A stretch of DNA of 16,710 nucleotides from JBIOUF01 sp044866695. GTDB taxonomy: Bacteria; Actinomycetota; Actinomycetes; Propionibacteriales; Nocardioidaceae. Shown here piece by piece: positions 7,507 through 13,973 of the stretch (its first letter is position 1; each line of letters begins with the position of its first letter). The DNA lies in contig JBIOUF010000039.1 of NCBI GenBank assembly GCA_044866695.1, forward strand, positions 1 through 16,710, written 5' to 3'. Made by a program: the position numbers and the translations under genes. The notes below the pieces were generated by a model. That model did no database searches, was not told where the DNA came from, and worked only from the letters and a program-made list of their open reading frames with translations.

Positions 7507-7640
7507 GGAGGTCTCCTCGGTAGAGCTCGAGCTTCTCGTGATCGACTCGAGCGATCCGTTGCGTGGTGCCTGGGCGACGGTCAGTCCGAACGTGCCGTCC
7601 GGAGCGCCGCCTCGACGGCCGCTGAGGGCCGCGTCCAGAT

Positions 7641-7663
7641 TGCAGATCGTCATACACTCTGCA
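7641..7663 (-). promoter_or_regulatory. GntR (FadR-type) operator, site C (best site)
   Basis: On the minus strand this reads TGCAGA - GTGTATGACGA - TCTGCA. The two 6-bp arms are perfect inverted repeats and the centre contains GT-ATG-AC, matching the FadR-subfamily pattern NNGTNNNACNA. It starts 5 nt after the TACCGT -10-like hexamer of the dapA-like gene. Confidence 0.7.
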
Positions 7664-7668
7664 CGACG

Positions 7669-7697
7669 ACGGTACGGGCCGTCCATCACGCGGTCAA
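7669..7697 (-). promoter_or_regulatory. Putative promoter of the dapA-like gene
   Basis: Minus-strand TTGACC (7697-7692), a 17-bp spacer and TACCGT (7674-7669). The hexamers and spacing equal those at 2384-2412. Both hexamers differ from consensus, so the repetition and the adjoining operator carry the case. Transcription from here gives a leader of about 155 nt before the ATG at 7506. Confidence 0.5.
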
Positions 7698-7719
7698 GAT
7701 CTCCAGCTGCCTTGGAGTC

Positions 7720-8036
7720 CTTGACCCGGCCATGGACCTGGCCGGTGAGTCGTTCACGCCGGACGGTTCCGCGGCGGTCAAGCGGCTCATCGGGGACTTC
7801 CCGACGGCAAGCTTGGTCGGGTCAGCCTGCATCTGCAGCCGAACTCCTGGTACCACGCCGTCGGCGACCACGGCGTGACCTTCGCAGCGCTGCCGATCGC
7901 GCCGGACAAGACACTGGTCCGCACCACCTGGCTGGTACACCCGGAAGCCAAGGAGGGCGTCGACTACGACCTCGAGACGCTCACGTCGGTGTGGAGGACC
8001 ACCAACCTCCAGGACGCCGGCCAGGTCCCCTCGTGA
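7720..8036 (+). pseudogene. gbcA: Glycine betaine monooxygenase oxygenase subunit (GbcA) C-terminal remnant, frameshifted
   Basis: In one frame 7720-7802 reads LDPAMDLAGESFTPDG, then SAAVKRLIGDF. After a shift at about 7801-7803 the other frame reads DGKLGRVSLHLQPNSWYHAV, then GDHGVTFAALPIAPDKTLVR, then TTWLVHPEAKEGVDYDLETL. These blocks are the catalytic-domain end of the GbcA-type Rieske oxygenase that demethylates glycine betaine to dimethylglycine. The Rieske [2Fe-2S] half is missing upstream, replaced by the dapA-like promoter region. One base is missing at 'GACTTCCC-GAC'. After NLQDAG the gene stops (TGA 8034-8036) some tens of residues early. The gene is therefore truncated at both ends and frameshifted, and cannot make active enzyme. 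The dapA-like promoter on the opposite strand overlaps its left limit. Confidence 0.8.
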
Positions 8037-8309
8037 CCGCGGTGGCCTTCGACAGCTACGCCATCTGGGGGGGACCCCGCCGCCGTGCAGGTCCCTGTAC
8101 CTGACGACGGCGAGGGTCAGGTCCTGCTGTGCGTACAGGTCCAACGCGTGACCCACGACGTGCGCACTTTCGTCTTCGAGGCTGAGGCAGCAGGCCTGGG
8201 CCGGCACGAACCCGGGCAGTACCTGGTTCTGGGCGTGGAGAGCGGGGGCGGGACGGTCGAACGGTGCTACACGATCTCCACCACCACGGACGTGGTTCTG
8301 GATGCCTGA
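8033..8309 (+). pseudogene. gbcB: Glycine betaine monooxygenase reductase subunit (GbcB) N-terminal remnant
   Basis: From GTG 8033 the frame reads VTAVAFDSYAIWG. A run of seven G (8067-8073) shifts it by one, and the neighbouring frame continues DPAAVQVPVPDDG, then LLCVQVQRVTHDVRTFVFEA, then HEPGQYL and VERCYTIST. That is the FAD-binding entrance of a ferredoxin-reductase-type protein: the THDVRTFVF strand, EPGQYL, and the R-x-Y-[ST] flavin motif as RCYT. With six G the reading is continuous, so a single insertion is the lesion. The text ends at TGA 8307-8309 after about 90 codons. The NAD-binding and ferredoxin parts of the usual roughly 350-residue GbcB are gone. The order gbcA-gbcB and the start overlap with the gbcA remnant match an ancestral gbcAB operon. 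Confidence 0.75.
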
Positions 8310-8361
8310 CCTCGGCTCAGGGGCGCCCGCCGGCGCCGACGTGCCGCAGCGGGAGAGCGAG

Positions 8362-8541
8362 TCAGCCGGTGACGGCCACCCGGAACCGGTGCGGTTCCAT
8401 GGCTTCCGGGTTGGCAACGTTGCGGGTCAAGTAGTCGTCGTGTTGCCCGATGATGCCGGGGGTCGGACCGTAGCCGTCCGCATGCTCCTGCTCGTGTGCA
8501 TGCTCGTCCTCTCTCCTTGACAAGCTCGCGTGCCACCTCAC
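8362..8541 (-). CDS. Possible small protein or C-terminal gene fragment, unknown
   Basis: An open stretch on the minus strand, closed upstream by TAG and ending at TGA 8364-8362. Read from GTG 8541 it gives 59 residues. The last part (EDEHAHEQEHADGYGPTPG, then IIGQHDDYLTRNVANPEA, then MEPHRFRVAVTG) has a charged, protein-like composition without the runs of Arg/Pro/Ala seen in noncoding frames here. I do not recognise a family. It could be the tail of a deleted gene, in keeping with the gbcAB remnants next to it, or a genuine small ORF. No good ribosome-binding site precedes the GTG, and the gene would face the demethylase promoter. Low confidence. Confidence 0.25.
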   Translation of the reverse strand: MRWHASLSRREDEHAHEQEHADGYGPTPGIIGQHDDYLTRNVANPEAMEPHRFRVAVTG

Positions 8542-8546
8542 ATAGT
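8517..8546 (+). promoter_or_regulatory. Putative promoter of the N-demethylase gene
   Basis: A perfect -35 TTGACA (8517-8522), an 18-bp spacer and CATAGT (8541-8546, 4 of 6 against TATAAT). Operator site D begins 2 nt after it. The start codon is 57 bp further on, and this is the only gene it could serve in this direction. Confidence 0.6.
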
Positions 8547-8548
8547 CA

Positions 8549-8571
8549 AGCAGATTGTTCTACAGTCTGCA
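8549..8571 (+). promoter_or_regulatory. GntR (FadR-type) operator, site D
   Basis: On the plus strand this reads AGCAGA - TTGTTCTACAG - TCTGCA. The arms are inverted repeats with one mismatch at the outermost base. The centre has GT-TCT-AC, again the FadR-type GT-N3-AC core. It sits where transcription should start, 31 bp before the GTG of the demethylase. Confidence 0.65.
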
Positions 8572-8602
8572 GTTCCAAGGTAGGTCCTCAGAGGAAGTCG
8601 GC

Positions 8603-10648
8603 GTGAGCCTCCACAAGCACGATCCGCTGCTCCAGCCCTTCGCGTTGAGGCACCTGACGCTGCGCAACCGGGTGGTCAGCACGTCGCACGAGCCCGCTTT
8701 CGGCAAGGACGGTCTTCCGACAGAGCGCTACATCGCCTACGTGGCCGAGAAGGCCAAGGGCGGCGTCGGCATGTCCATGTTCGGTGGCTCGGCGGTGGTG
8801 TCCCCCGACAGCACGCCCGTGTTCGGGAACCTCACCGTCTACAAGGACGAGATCACCCCCTGGCTGCGGCGGATGGCGGACGAGGTTCACGCGCACGGCG
8901 CGGCGACGATGCTGCAGCTCACCCATCTAGGCCGGCGGTCGAGCAACTACTCGGGGAACTGGCTGCCGGCCATCTCGGCCTCGTCGGTGCGCGAGCAGGC
9001 GCACCGCACCATTCCCAAGGCCGCCGAGGCGTGGGATCTCCACCGGGTCGTCAACGACTTCGTCGCCGCGGCGCAGCGGTGCCAGGCGGCAGGTCTCGAT
9101 GGTGTCGAGCTGTACATGGGCGGGCACTTCCTCGACAGCTTCCTGTCACCCCTGACGAACCTGCGTGACGACGACTTCGGCGGGTCCTTGGAGAACCGGC
9201 TGGCCTTCCCACTGCGAGTCGTCCGCGCAGTCCGCCAGGCAGTCGGTCCGGAGTACGTCGTCGGGATGCGCATGACCATGGACGAGGCCCGGGCGGGTGG
9301 GCTCACCGCGGAGGAGGGACTCGAGTCGGCCCGTCGCCTGGCCGCCGAGGGGCTCGACTTCTACAGCGTGGCACGAGGCTCGATCGACACGGACCACGCG
9401 ATGGCTCAGATGATCCCGTCGATGGGCCAGCGATCCGCCCCAGCCCTGGACTTCGCCGCCCGCGTCAAGCGCGAGGTGGGAGTCCCCGTGCTCCACGCAG
9501 GCCGCATCGGCGACGTCGCCACGGCGCGACATGCCATCAGAGCGGGTCTGCTCGACCTGGTCGGCATGACGCGTGCTCATCTGGCGGACCCCTACCTGGT
9601 CCGCAAGATCGCGGATGGGGAGGAGAACCGCATCCGGCCGTGCGTCGGCGCCAGCTACTGCCTCGACGCCATCTACGAGGACGGCAGCGCGAAGTGCATC
9701 CACAACGCCGCGACCGGGCGCGAGGGGCAGCTCCTGCACGAGCTCACACCCGTGGTGCGAGCTCGCCGCAAGGCCGTTGTCGTCGGCGCCGGCCCGGCGG
9801 GGCTGGAGGCAGCGCGGGTGCTGGGCGCCCAGGGCCATGATGTCGTCCTCCTGGAGGCGGGCGGCCAGGCGGGCGGCCAGGTGCTGCTGGCGAGCAAGTC
9901 CTCCCGGCGCCGTGACCTCCTCGGCATCGTGGACTGGCGCATGGAGGAGCTGCGACACCACAAGGTCGACGTTCGGCTGGGTGTCTTCGCCGAACGCGCG
10001 GAGGTCCTGGCCGATGATCCGGACCTCGTCATCGTCGCAACCGGCGGCCTCCCGCGTCGCGGCCTGCCCGGACCGGGCGGCGACCTGATCAAGGACACCT
10101 GGGACGTTCTGGCGGGAGATGTGCGCCTTGCGGGTGACGTCATGGTCTTCGACAACAACGGTCAGCACGCTGCCTTGGACGCTGCGGAGTACGCCGCCAC
10201 AATGGGCGCCCGCGTAGAGGTCGTCACCCCGGAACGCACCATCGGTGTCGACGTCGGCGCCCTGAACGTCGATCCGTACATGCAGGCGTTCGCCCGGTAC
10301 GACGTGCGACTCACTCCGGCCCTGTACCTGCGTTCGGTGCGGCGTAGCGAGGGACGGCTCGTCGCAACGCTGTGGAGCGAGTACGCCGACATCGAGGTCG
10401 AGCGGGTGACCGACCACGTGGTCGTGGAGACCGGGACGACACCGGTCGACGACCTCTACTTCGACCTCCTGCCCGACTCGTCGAACCTCGGTGAGACGGA
10501 CTACCGGGCGCTTATTGTCATGGAGCCGCAAAGCATCCGCTCGAACCCTGACGGCGCCTTCCAGCTCTTCCGCATCGGGGACGCGGTCACCAGCCGCAAC
10601 ATCCACGCAGCCATCTACGACGCCCAGCGCCTGTGCCAGCCGCTGTGA
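8603..10648 (+). CDS. DgcA / N-methylproline demethylase-like FMN, Fe-S, FAD oxidoreductase
   Basis: A 681-residue protein of the TMA dehydrogenase/2,4-dienoyl-CoA reductase family. The N-terminal FMN-binding TIM barrel spans about residues 1-340 (LRNRVVSTSHEPAFGKDGLP, QLTHLGRR, DDDFGGSLENR, VLHAGRIGD). It is followed by an Fe-S segment with cysteines 347, 353 and 365 (RPCVGASYC...CIHNAATG), and by a C-terminal Rossmann region with AVVVGAGPAGLEAARVLG (391-408). The blocks STSHE, GWLP-type 'GNWLPAI' and CVGAxYCLD match the DgcA and StcD group. Those enzymes oxidatively remove N-methyl groups from dimethylglycine or N-methylproline. The start is GTG 8603 with GAGGAA six bases before. The frame also opens at TTG 8555, but that lies inside the operator. 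The gene has its own promoter and GntR site D. It ends 40 bp from the convergent third gntR. Confidence 0.85.
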   Translation: MSLHKHDPLLQPFALRHLTLRNRVVSTSHEPAFGKDGLPTERYIAYVAEKAKGGVGMSMFGGSAVVSPDSTPVFGNLTVYKDEITPWLRRMADEVHAHGAATMLQLTHLGRRSSNYSGNWLPAISASSVREQAHRTIPKAAEAWDLHRVVNDFVAAAQRCQAAGLDGVELYMGGHFLDSFLSPLTNLRDDDFGGSLENRLAFPLRVVRAVRQAVGPEYVVGMRMTMDEARAGGLTAEEGLESARRLAAEGLDFYSVARGSIDTDHAMAQMIPSMGQRSAPALDFAARVKREVGVPVLHAGRIGDVATARHAIRAGLLDLVGMTRAHLADPYLVRKIADGEENRIRPCVGASYCLDAIYEDGSAKCIHNAATGREGQLLHELTPVVRARRKAVVVGAGPAGLEAARVLGAQGHDVVLLEAGGQAGGQVLLASKSSRRRDLLGIVDWRMEELRHHKVDVRLGVFAERAEVLADDPDLVIVATGGLPRRGLPGPGGDLIKDTWDVLAGDVRLAGDVMVFDNNGQHAALDAAEYAATMGARVEVVTPERTIGVDVGALNVDPYMQAFARYDVRLTPALYLRSVRRSEGRLVATLWSEYADIEVERVTDHVVVETGTTPVDDLYFDLLPDSSNLGETDYRALIVMEPQSIRSNPDGAFQLFRIGDAVTSRNIHAAIYDAQRLCQPL

Positions 10649-10688
10649 GCCACGAGAACCCGCCACCGAGCGGTGATGTCGACGGCGC

Positions 10689-11510
10689 TCACGCGCCCTT
10701 CGGTTTCGCGCGCTCAGGCGCGGCTCGCTGAACGTCCTGCGCGGCCAGCATCTCCTTGATGCGGTGACTGGCCTCCATCAGAGCGGCGTCGGTCGTCGCC
10801 ACCGCCGCGGTCGGATCGCGCTTGCCGGCAGCGGTCACCAGCGTCTCCTGGTGGCGCCAGAGCGAGTCCGCGTCCACAGCGTGCATCACGGCCTGCGCTC
10901 CCACGATCTTGTAGCCCCGGCACTGCTGCCACAGGGAGAGGATCAGGTCAAGCAGGACGGGGTTGCCTCCGGCGTCGTACAGGGTGGTCAACAGGCTCTC
11001 GTCGCGCTCGATGTAGGCGATCACGTCGCGGTTGGCGATCGCGCTCCGCATCTCGCGGTACTCCGCCTGCATCACCTCGCAGCCTGCGGTGGTGATGCGT
11101 TCGGCGCCGAGCCGTGCGGCCTCGCGCTCGAGAAGGCGGCGGACGTCGTAGACGTGCACCAGCTCGGTCAGAGTCAGGCCCCTGACGACGGCACCCTTGT
11201 GAGGCTGGCGCTCGGCCAGCCCGGCCTCCTCCAGACGCCGGATGGCCTCGCGCACCGGCATGACGCTGGTCCCGACCTGCGCCGCGAGGTCACGGATGCG
11301 GAGCCGGTAGCCGGCTGGCATGTCGCCGTTCATGATCGAAGCGCGGATCGCATCGAACACCCGGTCGGTCAGCAGGGACTGCTCCTGGAGCTTCTGAAGT
11401 GACACCGTCGGTGAGGGACGGCGCGTGCGCGCCGCGCTCCTCCTCCCCCTTCCACGGCTCAGGGCGGAGGTCTCCACTGCCGCGAAGACCTTGCGGTGAT
11501 CTGTGATCAT
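10689..11510 (-). CDS. GntR/FadR-family (FCD) transcriptional regulator, third
   Basis: A 273-residue protein with a GntR winged HTH at about residues 45-110 (LTDRVFDAIRASIMNGDMPA, IRDLAAQVGTSVMPVREAIR) and an FCD ligand domain behind it. It is not a close copy of the tandem pair: the recognition segment is GTSVMPVREAI against GVSRPTVREAV, so different operators are expected. The first 40 or so residues are an Arg/Ser/Thr-rich extension not usual for the family. GTG 11405 is an alternative start that would leave 130 bp before the divergent amine oxidase instead of 25. Its divergent position relative to the amine oxidase operon suggests it regulates that operon. A 13-bp palindrome at 11497-11509 is a candidate site. 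Confidence 0.82.
   Translation of the reverse strand: MITDHRKVFAAVETSALSRGRGRRSAARTRRPSPTVSLQKLQEQSLLTDRVFDAIRASIMNGDMPAGYRLRIRDLAAQVGTSVMPVREAIRRLEEAGLAERQPHKGAVVRGLTLTELVHVYDVRRLLEREAARLGAERITTAGCEVMQAEYREMRSAIANRDVIAYIERDESLLTTLYDAGGNPVLLDLILSLWQQCRGYKIVGAQAVMHAVDADSLWRHQETLVTAAGKRDPTAAVATTDAALMEASHRIKEMLAAQDVQRAAPERAKPKGA
11497..11509. promoter_or_regulatory. Short palindrome, candidate operator of the third GntR
   Basis: TGATC-TGT-GATCA is a perfect 5-bp inverted repeat around three bases, in the narrow gap between the divergent regulator and amine oxidase. It touches the ATG proposed for the regulator, which fits better if the regulator actually starts at GTG 11405. Short palindromes occur by chance, and no second copy was found. 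Confidence 0.25.
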
Positions 11511-11535
11511 ATCCTAGGCTCGTGGCATTCGACAC

Positions 11536-12978
11536 ATGGGCAGAGCCTCTTCGGTGAAAGACGCGGTGATCGTGGGCGGTGGCCTCGCCGGGCTGTCCGC
11601 GGCATGGCGCCTTCGGCACCGCGATGTGGTGCTGCTGGAGTCCGGTGACCGCTTCGGCGGCCGGCTCCTGTCCGAGCGCCGCGGCGACTACCACCTCAAC
11701 TGGGGCGGTCACGTCTTCACCGGGGACCCGACGTCCGGGACCGCGGCGCTCTTGGCTGAGACCGGCGTGACTGCGCTCGCCATCCCCGGTGTGCTCACCG
11801 GACTGGCCATGAACGGACGGCTGCTGTTGAAAGGTCCGGTCGCGACGCACCCGTTCCGGGTCGCGATGCCGTGGAGGTCACGGCTGGCGCTGCTCCGGGC
11901 GGGCACCAAGGTGGGGCTCGCGGTGCTGCGCTACGCGCGGATCGTCGGGCTGCGGCCCGGAGAGGACGAGGCCTCCAGGCAGCAGCGGGTCTACGAGTTC
12001 ATGAACGACCGCACCTTCGCCGACTTCGTCGGTCAGCTGCCGGAGGACGCCGCGGCGTTGTTCCAGCCCACCGTCTCGCGCTCGGCGGCCGACCTCGAGG
12101 AGATCGCGGCGGGCGCGGGGGTCGGCTACTTCAGCCTGGTCTTCAACATCGGCGCCGGCCTCGGGAACAACATCGCCGGCGGACCGTCCGCTCTGACCCG
12201 GACCATCGCAGACGGTCTCGGCCGCATGGTGCAGCTGGACACCGAGGTCGTCGAGGTGGTGAACAGACCCTCCTCCGTTCGGGTCCGCTACATCCAGGCC
12301 GGCCTGAGCAGGGAGATCGAGGCACGCTGCGTCGTTCTCGCGACCCCCGCTCCGGTGAGCCACCGGCTCGCGGTCGACCTCCCGCGGGAGACCCGTGAGG
12401 CGCTGAGAAGCATCGTGTACGGGCCCTACGTCAGCGCGGCGTTCCTCACCAACGAGACCCGACGGCAACGCTGGGACGACGCCTACTCCATCGCAACCCC
12501 CAAGCGGTCGTTCAGCGTCGCGCTGAACATGACCAACGTCGTGCGTGGTGCAGAGGACCAGCGTCGCCCGGGCAGCAGCCTCATGGTCTTCTCCCCGGCG
12601 ACGCTGGCCCGCAGGCTGCTGGAGCGCAGCGACGTGGACATCCTTCGCACCTACACCGACGACCTGGACCAGGTCCTCCCCGGCGTGGCCGACTCCGTGG
12701 TCGAGGCCCGAGTGCAGCGGTGGCCACTGGGCGCGCCCTACTGCTTCCCCGGACGTGGCGCGCTGCAGCCGACTCTGACCAGGCCCGGCGGCCGCGTGTT
12801 CCTGGCCGGTGACTACCTTGGGACCCTCTACACCGAGACCGCCATCCAGACCGGGTTCACCGCCGCCCGCAACGCCCTGACCCTGCTCCAGCAGGAACCG
12901 ACCAGAGGCGCGGCAAGGCCATCTCATCCACCCGCCGACTGGCCCGGGCCCAGACCCGCGACGGCACGACCGCACTGA
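11536..12978 (+). CDS. Flavin-dependent amine oxidase family protein
   Basis: A 480-residue FAD protein of the monoamine oxidase/protoporphyrinogen oxidase fold. Seen: the N-terminal dinucleotide-binding motif DAVIVGGGLAGLSAAWRL (9-26) with the ribose-binding acid E35 and the following RFGGRL; a substrate-domain middle; and the C-terminal FAD block GGRVFLAGDYLGTLYTETAI (418-437, GD at 425-426). Members oxidise amines to imines or aldehydes with release of H2O2, but related oxidases and desaturases share the fold, so the substrate is open. The last 35 or so residues are Pro/Arg/Ala-rich and probably disordered. The start at ATG 11536 has no strong Shine-Dalgarno; GTG 11554 is an alternative. 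It is the first gene of a plus-strand operon with a DapA-like lyase, an aminoaldehyde dehydrogenase and a betaine transporter. This fits an amine-to-aldehyde-to-acid pathway. Confidence 0.78.
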   Translation: MGRASSVKDAVIVGGGLAGLSAAWRLRHRDVVLLESGDRFGGRLLSERRGDYHLNWGGHVFTGDPTSGTAALLAETGVTALAIPGVLTGLAMNGRLLLKGPVATHPFRVAMPWRSRLALLRAGTKVGLAVLRYARIVGLRPGEDEASRQQRVYEFMNDRTFADFVGQLPEDAAALFQPTVSRSAADLEEIAAGAGVGYFSLVFNIGAGLGNNIAGGPSALTRTIADGLGRMVQLDTEVVEVVNRPSSVRVRYIQAGLSREIEARCVVLATPAPVSHRLAVDLPRETREALRSIVYGPYVSAAFLTNETRRQRWDDAYSIATPKRSFSVALNMTNVVRGAEDQRRPGSSLMVFSPATLARRLLERSDVDILRTYTDDLDQVLPGVADSVVEARVQRWPLGAPYCFPGRGALQPTLTRPGGRVFLAGDYLGTLYTETAIQTGFTAARNALTLLQQEPTRGAARPSHPPADWPGPRPATARPH

Positions 12979-13054
12979 ACCGTCACGCTCCCGCACCCCC
13001 CGCAGGCAGAGCGCGCAACGCGCACACGGCCCCCGAAGCCCCCAGGAAGGAACC

Positions 13055-13945
13055 ATGACGAAGTCACTCGCTGGCGTCGTTTCCGCGCTGGCCACTCCGT
13101 TCACAGCCGACGACGACATCGACACCGACCGGCTGCGGCAGCTGGTCGACCGCAACATCGACGGCGGTGTGGGCGGCGTCGTCGCCGGCGGGTCGACCGG
13201 GGAGTTCGCGTCCATGACCCCCGCCGAACGACGACTGCTGGTCGAGACGGTCGTCGACCAGACCGCCGGCCGGGTGCCGGTCGTCGCCCAGACCGGCGCC
13301 ATGAGCACCCGGGAGGCGATCGAGCTCTCCCGGCACGCTCAGGACGCGGGCGCCGACGTCGTCATGCTCGTCGCGCCGTACTACGAGGCCCTCACCGTCG
13401 CCGAGACGCTGCGGTACCTGCGCACGGTGGCGAGCTCGGTCCAGCTCCCGGTGATGCTCTACAACCTCCCGGCCGCCACCGGCGTCAACCTGACCCCGGA
13501 CCTGGTGCGAGACCTGGCCACCGACGTCGAGAACGTCTCCTACATCAAGGACACCACCGGTGACCTGGGCCAGCTCGCGCAGCTGGTCCATCACCAGGGC
13601 GACGTGGTCTCGGCGTTCGTCGGCTGGGACTGCCTCTGCCTGGCAGCCCTGGTCGAAGGCGCCGCAGGCGTGGTGGCCGGAACCGCCAACGTCATCCCCC
13701 GCGAGCTGTCCGAGCTCTACCGGCTGGTCTCCAGCGGCGACCTGCAGGGCGCCCGGTCGCTGTGGAACGGCGTCTATCCCCTCATCGACGCCATGCTCGC
13801 CGTCCCGTTCGTCGCGGCGGTCAAGGCCGCCTGCCGCGAGGTCGGCTTCCCCGTCGGCAGCCCTCGAGACCCCGTCCTGGACCTCGACGCCGCGAGTCTG
13901 GAGAACATCGCCACCCTCGCCAAGTCCCTGACCACGACCACCTGA
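13055..13945 (+). CDS. DapA-family (class I aldolase/lyase) protein, copy 2
   Basis: A 296-residue member of the DapA/NanA family, a homologue of the minus-strand copy at 6610-7506. Landmarks: GGSTGEF (45-51), LYNLP with tyrosine 136, and SYIKDTTGD with the Schiff-base lysine K165. The DapA arginine is again replaced (NLPAATG, alanine 141), so both copies probably belong to one catabolic subfamily rather than to lysine synthesis. Known family members outside DapA include deaminases and aldolases of sugar-acid and hydroxyproline breakdown (for example the pyrroline-4-hydroxy-2-carboxylate deaminase). That reaction would feed an aldehyde dehydrogenase like the one encoded 28 bp downstream. This link is an inference. 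The start at 13055 has AGGAAGGA just upstream. It lies 76 bp after the amine oxidase. Confidence 0.85.
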   Translation: MTKSLAGVVSALATPFTADDDIDTDRLRQLVDRNIDGGVGGVVAGGSTGEFASMTPAERRLLVETVVDQTAGRVPVVAQTGAMSTREAIELSRHAQDAGADVVMLVAPYYEALTVAETLRYLRTVASSVQLPVMLYNLPAATGVNLTPDLVRDLATDVENVSYIKDTTGDLGQLAQLVHHQGDVVSAFVGWDCLCLAALVEGAAGVVAGTANVIPRELSELYRLVSSGDLQGARSLWNGVYPLIDAMLAVPFVAAVKAACREVGFPVGSPRDPVLDLDAASLENIATLAKSLTTTT

Positions 13946-13973
13946 CCGCGACCAGCACCGAAAGGGCTTCCCG

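Noticed and set aside
9146..10666. A 506-codon minus-strand open frame opposite the N-demethylase
   Set aside because: It is a long antisense frame of the kind common in high-GC genes. It shows no motif, and the plus-strand FMN/FAD enzyme is well supported.
10645..10693. Nested inverted repeats GTGAGC/GCTCAC and CACCG/CGGTG between the convergent demethylase and third gntR, considered as a terminator
   Set aside because: The outer arms are short and far apart, the inner loop is only two bases, and no T-tract is present on either strand.
11878..13308. A 476-codon open frame on the minus strand opposite the amine oxidase and the start of the second dapA-like gene
   Set aside because: It has no recognisable domain and an Arg/Gly/Ala-rich, noncoding-type composition, while the plus strand encodes clear families across the same bases.
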